Source of the DNA: Myxococcales bacterium
Lineage (GTDB): Bacteria; Myxococcota_A; Bradymonadia; UBA7976; UBA1532
DNA: 64,000 nucleotides
Assembly (NCBI GenBank): GCA_020633555.1
Contig: JACKDL010000001.1
Span: forward strand, 786,193 to 850,192
Direction: 5' to 3'
The position numbers were made by a program, and so were the translations under genes. The notes under the pieces were generated by a model that did not search any database, was not told the DNA's origin, and saw only the letters and a program-made list of their open reading frames with translations. Positions 49,384 through 58,518 of the stretch are shown piece by piece; position 1 is the stretch's first letter; each line of letters begins with the position of its first letter.

Positions 49384-50949
49384 TCACTGACCGGCAGTCG
49401 CGCTGCCGTCGTGCTCCATGGCCTTCAGGCTCAGCAGATCGCGGAGCATCTCCGCGGGGCCGCTGGCTGCCGGCACCTGTTCTTTCATTCGACTGAGGTA
49501 CTTCAACGCCACCCGCCGCTGGCCGATGCCCACCTGATCGTAGGCGGCAGCCGCGAGGGCAGGCAGCGTATTCCGGGGTGATGGCGCCATGGCGGCTGTC
49601 TTGTCCTCGGCGGCCTGCCTGGCCTTCACGGCGGCGGCCGGCTGGCCCGACATCGCAAGAGTCGCCGCATACCGGCGCTGCACGCGGTCGACGTAGCGCT
49701 CCACCAACGAGAGCTGGCTGAGATCCTGCTGACCCTTCGCCGCGGCACCCAAGGCTTGAACCTCACCCCTCAGCGCCCCCGCCAGCACGTCCCGATCCTC
49801 CGGGAAGATCCCGGTGTCCAAGGGCTTGCCAAGCACGGCGCCGGCCCAGCTTCGCAGAACCCGCTGGCCGACGGTAGTTCCTTCCAGCTTGGCGAACGCG
49901 GCTTCGGCGGCGGCCTTCTCCCCGGCTTCGACCAGGGCCTGCACGCGCAAGGCGCCCACGCCGGCCAACAGATCCGCGCGGTCGAGGAACTCGCTGAGAG
50001 CCAACATGGCGAACGGCGCCTCCGCGGGGGGCGCGGCCAGCAGGCGCTCCAAGCGCTGCGCGGCAGCCTTGGGGCGACCCAACAGGAGTTCGGCTCGTGC
50101 GGCGTGGTACGCGGGCCAACCTTCAAGCTTGTCCACCGCCTCCAAGGCGCGCGCAGCCCAGATCTGCGCCTCGAACCCGGCGACCAGCGGATCGCGAAAA
50201 CCGATCCGCTCGAGGCCCTCGCCGATCGCGAAATCGGCGGCCTCCGGGTCGTGGCCCTTCAGGCGCCGCTGGCTCTCTCGCCAGTCGCCCTGCCGGGCCG
50301 CCGCCCATGCACCCAGACGCTGCTGATAGGTCTCGCTCGTGCCGGCCGGCCACTCGGCAGGGGCCGGCCCTTGGCCGCGCAGATGCAGCGCGAGGGGCGA
50401 CGCCGCGTCGGCAGCCAGATGCGGCACCCAGCCGGCAAGGCTCGGGTCGCTCCCCACCCGGGCGAGCGGCTCAGCCGCGTCCTTGCCCTGCCGAACCAGG
50501 AGGCGTGCCTGAATCAGCGCGCGCCACGCGGCGGTCTGTTCGGCGTTCGGCCGCGTCCCTACGGCGTCCAGCCAGCGCTCGGTCAGCCCCACCTGGAGCA
50601 GCCCAAGGGAGTGATTCGCGTCCGCCAGATCCAGCGCAGCGCGCGCCAGACCGGTGCGAGCGTCCACCGCGTCGGCCGAGCGAGCTGCGGCGTCGAACCC
50701 CTCGACCGCCGCCGCCGGATCGCCGACGAAGAGCCCCCGCCAGCCATCGCCTGCCGTATCGGCCAGCTTGGACAACACGTCGGGATCACGAGCGATGGCC
50801 AGGATCCAGCTGCCCTTCGCTGCCGCTCGATCTGCGGTCACGTCTACCGGCTTGGGGGCGTCAGCGGGAGCCGCCGCAGGCGCCTTGGCCTTCTTGCGAC
50901 AGCCAGGCAACGCTGCGGCCACCAGGACCAGGCAGAGGGCAGTACGCAT
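49384..50949 (-). CDS. TPR-like lipoprotein
   Basis: This 521-residue protein starts at ATG 50949, five bases after the preceding stop. Residues 1-17 are a lipoprotein signal with lipobox LPGC, followed by a Lys/Ala/Pro linker. The rest is almost entirely Ala-rich helices with TPR-like spacing ('GLARAALDLADANHSLGLLQ', 'LEGWPAYHAARAELLLGRPK', 'AMLALSEFLDRADLLAGVGA'). No known domain is recognised. The residues after the Cys are Arg-Lys-Lys rather than Asp, so export to the outer membrane is expected. It directly precedes the transporter genes in the operon. Confidence 0.78.
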   Translation of the reverse strand: MRTALCLVLVAAALPGCRKKAKAPAAAPADAPKPVDVTADRAAAKGSWILAIARDPDVLSKLADTAGDGWRGLFVGDPAAAVEGFDAAARSADAVDARTGLARAALDLADANHSLGLLQVGLTERWLDAVGTRPNAEQTAAWRALIQARLLVRQGKDAAEPLARVGSDPSLAGWVPHLAADAASPLALHLRGQGPAPAEWPAGTSETYQQRLGAWAAARQGDWRESQRRLKGHDPEAADFAIGEGLERIGFRDPLVAGFEAQIWAARALEAVDKLEGWPAYHAARAELLLGRPKAAAQRLERLLAAPPAEAPFAMLALSEFLDRADLLAGVGALRVQALVEAGEKAAAEAAFAKLEGTTVGQRVLRSWAGAVLGKPLDTGIFPEDRDVLAGALRGEVQALGAAAKGQQDLSQLSLVERYVDRVQRRYAATLAMSGQPAAAVKARQAAEDKTAAMAPSPRNTLPALAAAAYDQVGIGQRRVALKYLSRMKEQVPAASGPAEMLRDLLSLKAMEHDGSATAGQ

Positions 50950-50954
50950 GCGGC

Positions 50955-52796
50955 TCAGAGCTCCACCCGGCTCTTCAACTCGTTGAGCTCACGGATCTTG
51001 CCCTGCGCCCGCGCCACGGCCCCCGGGTTCGCGCCCCGGCTGAAGGTCTCGTAGCGCTCCCACATGCTGATCGCCTTGTCCACCAGCGTCACGTTCGCCC
51101 GCTTCGGGTCATCATTGAACTGGCGCTGGAACTCGAACTCCAGGATCTCGGCGTGGAAGCGGTACGCGTCGGCCTTCTGATCGGCCGGCAGCCGACGCAT
51201 CTTCGCCTCCACCCGCCGCATGGTGCTCAGCGCCTTGCGGAAGTTCTTCACCTGGGCGTAGGCCTTGGCGAGCGAGAGCAGCACGTTCGGATCGTGCTTG
51301 TAGCGCCCACGCTTCGTGGCCACCTCGAGCGCCGCCGTCTGCCGCTTGTAGTCCTTCAGCTTGTAGTAGTAGTCCGCCAACAGCCGGTTGGCCTCGTGGT
51401 ACCCCGGGTGGGTCTGGTCGATCTGCGCCAGGAAGTCCACATCACCGCGGCTGAGGACCTGGGTCCGCGCCAGGTTGGCCTTGATGCCGTCCAAGCGGTC
51501 CGAGATCTCCTCACGGCCCATGCCTGCCGCCGAAGGCGCGCTGCCGCCCGCCACGGAGACCTTCTTGTTGATGGCAGACTTGTCCACCACGTCGCCGTCA
51601 TCCTCGAGGATACCGCCCCCAAGGTCTGCGTTCTCGGGGCGCTTGCGCTCGGCGGGCGGCGCAGCGGCGATCACCGGCGGGGCCGTCGGCACCTCCGCCA
51701 CCGGATCATCCAGGAGCGCAGCAACGTCGGCCGGAGGTTCCGGCGGCGCCGCAGCGGGCGGGGGCGCATCGACCGCGCCCAGGCCTGGCGCCTCACCCGG
51801 ATCGTCGAACAACTCATCCAGGCCGCTGCCCCCCTTGGCCACCGGTGCCGGCGGCGGATCCGGCTCCACCGCCGGAGGCGGCTCGGGATCATCCGCAGGC
51901 GGGGGCTCGGGCTCGAAGCGAGGCGCCGGCTCTCGCGGCGCGGCCGCCCGCCGCTCCTGACGGGGCGCAGGCTGCGCCGCCGCAAACAGGTCGGCTGCCG
52001 GCGGCGTGGGCTCACGTGCAGCCACCACCGGCGGCGGCTCGGGCGCGGCCGGGGGGGGCTCCGGTGCCGCAGGAGGCGGCTCGGGAGCCGCAGGGGGCGG
52101 CTCCACCTCAGCCGGCGGGTCGGCCTGAGGCGGCTCGACAGCGGCCACCGAGGGCGGCGCTGCGGGCGGCGCCGCTGCGGGCGCGTCATCCCCACCCAGC
52201 GCGCCGGCTTTCTTGGCCGTCAGCAGGTAGATCTCGTCCTCCTCGGCGAAGGCACCCGACATCTCCACGCCGCCCGCCTTGGCGGTGAACGGCGCCCCGG
52301 GGACGCCGGTGACGCGCAACAGCGCGTTGCCGCTGGCGCCCGTCTTCCCCACCCGCTTTGCGTTGACCACCACCTCTTCGCCCGGCTGCTCCGTCCGGAC
52401 CATGAAGAGGTAGTCCTTCTCGGGCCGCTGCAGGGTGGCGATGAAGTCGATCTGCAGCGGCCGCCCGTCCGCCGGGTAGGCGACGGTGTAGTTCCACTGG
52501 TTCGGATCGACGTTGGCCGGGACGCTGTAGCCCTGGGGAGGCTCCACGTTGAACTGCAGGCTGTCGCCGTTCTTCGCGGGGAACTTCCCCTTGAACGCGC
52601 CGTCCTGGTCCGTGATCCCGAACTTCTTGCCGTTGATGTAGAAGCGCACCATCTCGACGGGCTGGTTCGCCGTGTCGACGGTCCGCACGTTGAGGATCAC
52701 CTCCTGCGCCTTGGGCGCCGGCGGCTCCTCCTTCTCGCACCCCACCAGGGCCAGCAGCCCCAGCGCGACCATGCTCGCTCGCTTCAGCGCGATCAT
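50955..52796 (-). CDS. Lipoprotein: regulatory fold, Pro-rich linker, TPR
   Basis: This 613-residue protein starts at ATG 52796. The lipobox is ALVGC at about residue 20. Residues ~30-180 contain two beta modules resembling carboxypeptidase-regulatory or PEGA folds ('VRTVDTANQPVEMVRFYING', 'VVVNAKRVGKTGASGNALLR'). A ~200-residue linker is rich in Pro, Ala and Glu, with repeats of EPPPAAP. The C-terminal ~180 residues are helical TPR-like repeats ('ANRLLADYYYKLKDYKRQTA', 'VLLSLAKAYAQVKNFRKALS'). It is probably anchored in the outer membrane and spans part of the periplasm through the linker. No family is recognised as a whole. Confidence 0.8.
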   Translation of the reverse strand: MIALKRASMVALGLLALVGCEKEEPPAPKAQEVILNVRTVDTANQPVEMVRFYINGKKFGITDQDGAFKGKFPAKNGDSLQFNVEPPQGYSVPANVDPNQWNYTVAYPADGRPLQIDFIATLQRPEKDYLFMVRTEQPGEEVVVNAKRVGKTGASGNALLRVTGVPGAPFTAKAGGVEMSGAFAEEDEIYLLTAKKAGALGGDDAPAAAPPAAPPSVAAVEPPQADPPAEVEPPPAAPEPPPAAPEPPPAAPEPPPVVAAREPTPPAADLFAAAQPAPRQERRAAAPREPAPRFEPEPPPADDPEPPPAVEPDPPPAPVAKGGSGLDELFDDPGEAPGLGAVDAPPPAAAPPEPPADVAALLDDPVAEVPTAPPVIAAAPPAERKRPENADLGGGILEDDGDVVDKSAINKKVSVAGGSAPSAAGMGREEISDRLDGIKANLARTQVLSRGDVDFLAQIDQTHPGYHEANRLLADYYYKLKDYKRQTAALEVATKRGRYKHDPNVLLSLAKAYAQVKNFRKALSTMRRVEAKMRRLPADQKADAYRFHAEILEFEFQRQFNDDPKRANVTLVDKAISMWERYETFSRGANPGAVARAQGKIRELNELKSRVEL

Positions 52797-52806
52797 TGAA
52801 CGCCCC

Positions 52807-53229
52807 TCAGATTCCGGTCATGGGGATGGAGCTGTCGTCCTTCGTGCGCTCTTCCTCGGGCAACACGTCGGGCGCGGCCTCCCCGATGTCGGGGGTCCGG
52901 GTCTTCATGATCAGGTCAGTGACCTTCACCGGGCCCCCCTCGGCCTTCACCTGGAAGTGCAGGTCCTCAAACCCGAACTTCCGCACGTGAATCCGGTAAA
53001 CGCCCTGAGGGATCGCTTCGGTCTCACCACGCTCGTTGATTCGCTGGCGGAGCACGAAATAGCCGCCGGAGTTCGTCACCACCAGGTCGGTCTGGGGCTC
53101 GGTGACCACCTCGGCCTTTTGGACGGGCGTGCCCCGGGAGTCCACCACCCGGCCCATGATCGCGATGGGGCCACCACCGCAGGCCACCAGCAGCGCCGCG
53201 CTGGCGAAAAACAGCATCATCCTCGCCAT
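52807..53229 (-). CDS. Small lipoprotein, carboxypeptidase-regulatory-like fold
   Basis: This 140-residue protein starts at ATG 53229, one base after the stop of the upstream gene. The lipobox is LLVAC at residue ~17. The mature part is a single transthyretin-like beta sandwich: 'IAIMGRVVDSRGTPVQKAEV', 'VVTNSGGYFVLRQRI' and 'GVYRIHVRKFGFEDLHFQVK'. An acidic tail follows (EEERTKDDSS). Such folds bind partner proteins or glycans. The context suggests a structural accessory of the envelope system. Confidence 0.8.
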   Translation of the reverse strand: MARMMLFFASAALLVACGGGPIAIMGRVVDSRGTPVQKAEVVTEPQTDLVVTNSGGYFVLRQRINERGETEAIPQGVYRIHVRKFGFEDLHFQVKAEGGPVKVTDLIMKTRTPDIGEAAPDVLPEEERTKDDSSIPMTGI

Positions 53230-53230
53230 G

Positions 53231-53686
53231 TCAGCCGCCCATCCTTTCGCCGATCACCGTCAGGGCGTACTCCACCGTCCACTCCCGCGGATCCAGGTCG
53301 CGCAGCTTCGCCATGGTGTCGTAGGCCTTCTCCAGCTCACCCGACGCGGCCGAGTCGATGGCCTCGGTGATGAGCTTCTCTCGCATCTCAACCACCTCGG
53401 GGACCCGGTTCGCCTTGGCGATCTGATCCCCGATCTCCGCCACCAGATCGGGAGCGTCGTTCCTGAGCTCCTGGTTCTTGATGACGATGTAGGCCTGCGC
53501 GTACTTCTTCAGGCCCTCGGCGTAGAGCTCGCCCTTGTTCTTCCGCGCCTTTTCGGCCTTGGCGAGGATGGTCCGCCCCTCGTCGACCATGGCCCGAGCG
53601 TCCTCCAGGGCGCCGGCCCATCCCACGGCCGGGAGGCCCAACAGGAGTGCGAGGGCCAGGCCCGCGCGCCAGACAAGCAGCCTCAT
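53231..53686 (-). CDS. Small periplasmic TPR-like protein
   Basis: This 151-residue protein starts at ATG 53686, six bases after GGGAGG. The open frame further upstream covers the candidate promoter. The signal peptide is residues 1-~25 (ending AVGWAG). The mature protein is helical with two or three TPR-like pairs ('EGLKKYAQAYIVIKNQELRN', 'GELEKAYDTMAKLRDLDP'). It is the first gene of the 14-gene run. The function is unknown. Confidence 0.75.
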   Translation of the reverse strand: MRLLVWRAGLALALLLGLPAVGWAGALEDARAMVDEGRTILAKAEKARKNKGELYAEGLKKYAQAYIVIKNQELRNDAPDLVAEIGDQIAKANRVPEVVEMREKLITEAIDSAASGELEKAYDTMAKLRDLDPREWTVEYALTVIGERMGG

Positions 53687-53722
53687 CTCATTCCTCCCCG
53701 CCACGGGTTCGACCGCGGCCGA

Positions 53723-53751
53723 ATTGCAACATAGCTCCACCGGCAAGTCAA
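53723..53751 (-). promoter_or_regulatory. Candidate sigma-70 promoter of the transporter/lipoprotein operon
   Basis: On the minus strand, TTGACT (53751-53746) and TGCAAT (53728-53723) are separated by 17 bases. They match the -35 and -10 consensus at five and four of six positions. Transcription would begin near 53716, giving a leader of about 30 bases before ATG 53686 and its GGAGG site. The 120-base gap after the kinase stop gives room for this element. Confidence 0.5.
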
Positions 53752-53806
53752 CGCGCGGCCCCGGCGGTTGGATCTGAACAAATTCCGCAAAGTTGGACGC
53801 CCCCGG

Positions 53807-56374
53807 TCAGGGCGCAGCGACCTCGACGACGGTCCCAGCGGCGGCGGCGGCACCGCTCGCGGGCACCGCCGTGCCGCCCACGTCCACCTGAACTTCGACC
53901 TTGGTGTCGGCCTCGGTGATGACCGTGAGGGGGAGCTTGCCAATCCCCTTCCCGTCCCAGGTGACCGTTGCGCCGGCGGGGCCCTTGAAGACCACGTGCC
54001 CCAGGTCGGCGCGGGCCGCGGGCAACTTCACGTAGGCCGTCGCGGGCCCGGCCTGCGTGGGTACGGAGATCTTGTAGGTGACGTTGCCAGATACGAGCTG
54101 CAAGGCGTGCTCGGTCTTGCCCGCCTCGACGTCGAGCGTGATCGGGGTCTCGCCAACGAAGCGCCCGTCGTCGAAGATCTCGATCGGGCTCGGCTCGCTG
54201 CTGATGTCCAACTTCGGCGGGCCCACCGGCGCCTCGGCCGAGGCGCCCTTGCCGAAGGGGTCCAGCAGCACGACCGCCGCGGCGCCACCCGCCGCGATGA
54301 TCAGCCCCAGGACCACCCAGAGCCACTTCTTGCCACCGCCCGAGGGCTTCGCGACCGGTGCAGCCACCATGTTCATCGGGACGCTGGTACGCGGAGCAGC
54401 GGCCATGGGCATGGCGGGCTGCCCCATCGGGCTCGGCGCCCCCTCGACCGTGGGGCGCTGGGGGGCGACACGCGGCCGGACCGCTGCGGGCTGCACCGGG
54501 CTCGGCGCCACGGGCCGAGGCGCGACCGGGGCCCTGGGGGCCACTGGCTGTGGCGCCGCCGGGCGCGGCGGCTGCGCGAACGGGTCGATCACGGCGGGCT
54601 GCTGTGCGCGCGGCCCCTGCACACCCGGACCACCGAACAGGGTCGACTTCGGTCGCGGGGGGGCCGGCGGCTCGTCGTCATCGAACTTGGGGATGGGCAC
54701 GAGCCGCGACGGCTCGACCTCTTCGAGCTCGTCATCCTCGAGCTCGAGCATGGTGGGCTCGTCGTGCTTCGCTGGCGGCCGCTTCTCGAAGAGCCGGGCG
54801 GCCGGACCCGAACCGACCGAGGAGATGACGCTGTCTTCTTCGTCGTCCCCGCCAGCCAAGGCGTCCACCGTGTGGCTGAAGCCGGAGTCCAACGGGCCTG
54901 ACACCGCGACCGGGGCTGCGACGGGCGCTGCCATCACCGGTGCCGCCGGCACGGGCGCCGCGTAGGCGGGAGACGGCAGAGGCGCCACCGGCGCCGGCAG
55001 CGCGGCAGCCACTGGCACGGGCAGTGCGGCCGCCACAGGCACGGGCTGCGCCACCGGCGCCGGCTGCGGCACGGGCAGCGGCTCGGCCACCCTGGGGGGC
55101 AGGGGCGCCGCCATGGGCACAGCCACGGGCGGCGCCGCGACCTGATCCTCCGGCTCGAACTGAGTGCGCTCGTCTGGATCGTCGTCGGTGAACTCCATCA
55201 TGGTCCGCTCGTCGGCGTCACCGCTCACCGAGAAGTCCATGAGGTCAACGGCCGACAGCGACTCCGGCTCAATCCCGCCGGGCTCGGCGGTCGGAGGCTC
55301 GGCGAACGGCGGATCGTCGTCCTCGAAGGGGGACGGGCCCGCCGCGCCTGGCCGTTGCTGTTCGAGCATCATGGTTGCGCCCAGCGAAGGGGCGTCGTGC
55401 TCGTCGCTGCTGTCGTCGGCGCCGGAGGGACGCCGGCCGGGTTCGGTCACCGAAGCCATGGCCGCCAATCGAGCTGGGACGGCGTAGAAGCCGCTGTTGT
55501 ACTTGTAGCCCTCGACCGCCTCGAGGAACTCGTCGGCGCTGCGAAAGCGCGCCTCGGGTTCCTTGGAGAGCGCCCGCAGGGCGATTCGCTCCAACTCCGG
55601 GGACACTCCCGCCCGCCGCGTCGACGGTGGCGCTGGCGCCAGGTCGAGGTGCATGCGCAGCACCTCGGCGGGCTGCTCGGCGACGAAGGGCGGTTGTCCA
55701 CAGAGCATTTCGTACAGCACCACGCCGGCCGCGTACAGATCCGCCTTTGCGTCGACGGGCTTCCCGCGGATCTGCTCGGGGCTCATGTAGGGCGCTGTCC
55801 CGAACACCTTGCCACGCTGCGTCAGGTGGGCCAACGGCGCTGCATCGTCGGCCGACACCATCTTGGCGATCCCGAAATCCAGCACCTTCACGTAGGCCGG
55901 GTCCTCATCGACCCGCGCCAGGAAGATGTTGTCGGGCTTGACGTCGCGGTGCACCAGGTTGGCCCGGTGGGCCTCGGCCAACGCCCGCAGCAGCTCGGTG
56001 GTGACCTTGGCGGCGTCCCGCGCCGTCAGGGGCCCCCCACGCAGGCGAGCCCGCAGCGACTGACCCTCGAGCAACTCCATCGCGATGTAGAGCAGCCCGT
56101 CCGTGGTCTGACCGAAGTCGTAGATCGTGATCGCGTGGGGGTGCGCGAAACGCGAGGCCAGGTAGGCCTCGCGGCGAAACCGCTCCACCGAGATGACGTC
56201 CCCCGCTCGGCCGTGTACCAGCACCTTCAACCCGACGGCGCGGTCCATCGAAAGCTGACGGGCCCGGTAGACCGCGCCCATCCCGCCCGCTCCCAGGACC
56301 CCCTGCAGCTCGAAGCGGCCGTCGATCAGCCGCCCGAGGAGGGCCTCGGGCTCAAAGGGCCGGGGGTCGGACAA
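53807..56374 (-). CDS. Hanks-type Ser/Thr kinase with PEGA-like C-terminus
   Basis: This 855-residue protein starts at TTG 56374, four bases after GGAGA. The kinase domain (~15-290) has 'VLGAGGMGAVYRARQ', Lys in 'AVGLKVL', 'LVHRDVKPDNIFL', 'VLDFGIAKM' and 'GTAPYMSPEQIRG', all intact. A ~390-residue Pro/Ala/Asp-rich linker follows, with short acidic motifs (such as 'DERTMMEF' and 'DERTQFEP') and PVPVAAAL repeats. One membrane segment is 'WLWVVLGLIIAAGGAAAVVL' at ~690-710. The C-terminal ~145 residues have two PEGA-like beta modules ('SPIEIFDDGRFVGETPITLD', 'GATVTWDGKGIGKLPLTV') outside the membrane. It may regulate the downstream operon. Confidence 0.92.
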   Translation of the reverse strand: MSDPRPFEPEALLGRLIDGRFELQGVLGAGGMGAVYRARQLSMDRAVGLKVLVHGRAGDVISVERFRREAYLASRFAHPHAITIYDFGQTTDGLLYIAMELLEGQSLRARLRGGPLTARDAAKVTTELLRALAEAHRANLVHRDVKPDNIFLARVDEDPAYVKVLDFGIAKMVSADDAAPLAHLTQRGKVFGTAPYMSPEQIRGKPVDAKADLYAAGVVLYEMLCGQPPFVAEQPAEVLRMHLDLAPAPPSTRRAGVSPELERIALRALSKEPEARFRSADEFLEAVEGYKYNSGFYAVPARLAAMASVTEPGRRPSGADDSSDEHDAPSLGATMMLEQQRPGAAGPSPFEDDDPPFAEPPTAEPGGIEPESLSAVDLMDFSVSGDADERTMMEFTDDDPDERTQFEPEDQVAAPPVAVPMAAPLPPRVAEPLPVPQPAPVAQPVPVAAALPVPVAAALPAPVAPLPSPAYAAPVPAAPVMAAPVAAPVAVSGPLDSGFSHTVDALAGGDDEEDSVISSVGSGPAARLFEKRPPAKHDEPTMLELEDDELEEVEPSRLVPIPKFDDDEPPAPPRPKSTLFGGPGVQGPRAQQPAVIDPFAQPPRPAAPQPVAPRAPVAPRPVAPSPVQPAAVRPRVAPQRPTVEGAPSPMGQPAMPMAAAPRTSVPMNMVAAPVAKPSGGGKKWLWVVLGLIIAAGGAAAVVLLDPFGKGASAEAPVGPPKLDISSEPSPIEIFDDGRFVGETPITLDVEAGKTEHALQLVSGNVTYKISVPTQAGPATAYVKLPAARADLGHVVFKGPAGATVTWDGKGIGKLPLTVITEADTKVEVQVDVGGTAVPASGAAAAAGTVVEVAAP

Positions 56375-56446
56375 TGGGTCTCCAGCAGGGCGTCGGAGCC
56401 CCGCAGTCTAGAGGGTTGAGGGGCCCTGCGGCCAGCGCAGGCCGCG

Positions 56447-56476
56447 TTGACCCGCCGCGCGTGCCACGCGTATGGT
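56447..56476 (+). promoter_or_regulatory. Candidate sigma-70 promoter of the lipoprotein pair
   Basis: TTGACC (56447-56452) and TATGGT (56471-56476) are separated by 18 bases, with matches at five and four of six positions. Transcription would start near 56483, about 30 bases before ATG 56512. The element lies in the gap between the divergent kinase and IgGFc-binding-like lipoprotein genes. Confidence 0.5.
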
Positions 56477-56511
56477 CAGGCCTTGCTCGTGATCTGGCGG
56501 AAATCGTTGTG

Positions 56512-58518
56512 ATGAACCCCCTGTCGATGTGGGGCGTGCGGCTCGGCTGCGCCCTGATGGTCCTGGGCGCCTTGGCCTGCGATGACGATGAGAAGACCGC
56601 CGGCGCGGACGCCGGCGCCATGACCGACGGGGGTCAGGGCGACGGTGGCCAGGACTGCGCGGCAGGGAGCAGGCGGTGCGGGCCCGAGGGGCAGCCACAG
56701 GTTTGCCTGGATCCCGGAGGCTGGCAGGACGACGCCCCGTGCCTGGCGTCCGACGAGTGCGTGGACGGCGAGTGCCGGGCGCCCCGGATCTGCGAGCCAG
56801 GCGAGGCGCGCTGCCGCGATGAGCGCACCCTGGAGACGTGCAACGCGTTCGGCACCGCGTTCGATCCGCAGGCTTGCGCGGGCGACTGCCGCGAGGCGGG
56901 CGGCAGCGCCACCTGTGACGACGAGATCTGTGTGCCCGGCGAGACGCGCTGCAACGGCGAGGATCTCGTGGTGCAGTGCAACGCGGTGGGCACCGGCTTC
57001 GAGCTCGCCCAGCGCTGTGATCGGGTCCGCGCCGGTGAGCAATGCGATCAGGGCGAGTGTGTCCCGCTCTGCGTCCTGAGCGAGAAGGTCAAGACCAACG
57101 TCGGCTGTGACTACTGGGCCGCCGATCTGGACAACGCCTTCGTGCGCGCAGACCTGGACGCGGCCAGCGCCCCCTTCGCGGTGGTGGTCTCGAACCCCGA
57201 CGACAACCTGACGGCCCAGGTCAGCGTGCTGAACAACGAGGAGCAGGTGGAGGCGGCGATCGTCCCCCCCTTGGGGCTGCACGTCTTCTTGCTTCCGCGA
57301 CGCGACGTGGACGGCACTGTGCTCGCGCCGCTGGCCTACCGAGTTCGCTCCAGCGTTCCGATCATCGCCTACCAGTTCAACCCGCTGGAGAACGAGGACG
57401 TCTTCTCCAACGACGCGTCCCTCCTGCTGCCCAGCCATGTCCTGGGGCGCGACTACTTCGTGATGACCCGGGAGCAATCGTTCGACCGCCTGCGCGGGTA
57501 TGTGACCGTCATCGGCATCAACGAGGAGCCCACCACGGTCAGCGTCACGGTCACGGCGGTCACCCGGCAAGGGGCCGGCATCCCTGCCCTGCAGCCCGGC
57601 GAGACCTTCGAGGCCGTCCTCAACCAGTTCGATGTCCTCAGCCTGCAGACCAACGGGCCGGGTGCGGATCTCACGGGCTCACGGGTCCAGGCGACGCAGG
57701 ACGTGGTGGTGTTCGGTGGCTCGGAGGCGGCGAACGTCCCCAACACGAACCACTGCGTCGACATCGATCCGGTCACGGGCGAGGGCGTCTGCGAGTACGA
57801 CCGCCGCGAGCCTTGCCGCGACAACTACGACTGCAACGAGGCGAACCTGAACACCTGCTGCGCCGATCATCTGGAGCAGCAGCTCTTCCCCATCGCCACC
57901 TGGGGGCGCCACTACATCGCCAGCAAGAGCTATGATCGGGGGCTAGAGAGCGACTACTGGCGCGTCCTCGCTGCCCAGGACGACACCAAGATCGAGACCG
58001 TCCCGCCCCAGGCCGAGATTCCCACGCTGAACGCGGGGCAGTGGTACGAGTTCCCCAGCCGCGAGCACTTCGAGATCGTCAGCGACAAGCCGATCATGGT
58101 CGGCCAGTTCCTGGCCGCCGAGCAGGCGCCCGACCCGAACCTGCGCGACATCACCGAACCCGGGGACGCCGGGACCGGCGACCCCGCCTTCATCCTGGCT
58201 GTGCCCGTGGAGCAGTTCCGCGACAGCTTCGTCTTCCTGGCGCCCGACAAGTACGCCTTCGACTATGTCACGATCATCGCCCCCGTGGCGGCCGAGGTCT
58301 TCTTCGACGACCTGCCGGTGCCCGTGGCCTGGGAGCCCGTGGGCGATGGCGCCGAGTTCCACATCGCGCGGTTCCCCATCGGCGACGGCATGCACTTCAT
58401 CCAGGCGGATCTGCCGGTGGCGGTGGTGGTCTACGGCTATGACGAGTACGTGTCCTACGGCTACCCGGGCGGGCTGAACCTGGACGTGGTCGATCCCGAA
58501 ACGGGGGAGGGTCAATGA
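56512..58518 (+). CDS. IgGFc-binding-like surface lipoprotein
   Basis: This 668-residue protein is read from ATG 56512; GTG 56509 is possible. The lipobox is LGALAC, followed by Asp-Asp-Asp. Residues ~40-190 are Cys-rich, with EGF-like or stalk-like motifs ('CEPGEARCRDERTLETCNAF', 'CVPGETRCNGEDLVVQCNAV'). The rest matches the IgGFc-binding family pattern ('VVVSNPDDNLTAQVSVLNNE', 'VPIIAYQFNPLENEDVFSND', 'IMVGQFLAAEQAP', 'YAFDYVTIIAPVAAEVFFDD', 'VVVYGYDEYVSYGYPGG'). The name comes from a mucin homologue; in myxobacteria these are surface proteins of unknown role. Its stop overlaps the next gene. Confidence 0.85.
   Translation: MNPLSMWGVRLGCALMVLGALACDDDEKTAGADAGAMTDGGQGDGGQDCAAGSRRCGPEGQPQVCLDPGGWQDDAPCLASDECVDGECRAPRICEPGEARCRDERTLETCNAFGTAFDPQACAGDCREAGGSATCDDEICVPGETRCNGEDLVVQCNAVGTGFELAQRCDRVRAGEQCDQGECVPLCVLSEKVKTNVGCDYWAADLDNAFVRADLDAASAPFAVVVSNPDDNLTAQVSVLNNEEQVEAAIVPPLGLHVFLLPRRDVDGTVLAPLAYRVRSSVPIIAYQFNPLENEDVFSNDASLLLPSHVLGRDYFVMTREQSFDRLRGYVTVIGINEEPTTVSVTVTAVTRQGAGIPALQPGETFEAVLNQFDVLSLQTNGPGADLTGSRVQATQDVVVFGGSEAANVPNTNHCVDIDPVTGEGVCEYDRREPCRDNYDCNEANLNTCCADHLEQQLFPIATWGRHYIASKSYDRGLESDYWRVLAAQDDTKIETVPPQAEIPTLNAGQWYEFPSREHFEIVSDKPIMVGQFLAAEQAPDPNLRDITEPGDAGTGDPAFILAVPVEQFRDSFVFLAPDKYAFDYVTIIAPVAAEVFFDDLPVPVAWEPVGDGAEFHIARFPIGDGMHFIQADLPVAVVVYGYDEYVSYGYPGGLNLDVVDPETGEGQ

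Noticed and set aside
50097..52799. A 900-codon open frame on the plus strand
   Set aside because: It is antisense to the lipoprotein genes and is Arg/Pro/His-rich. The minus-strand frames have lipoboxes, TPR helices and ribosome binding sites.
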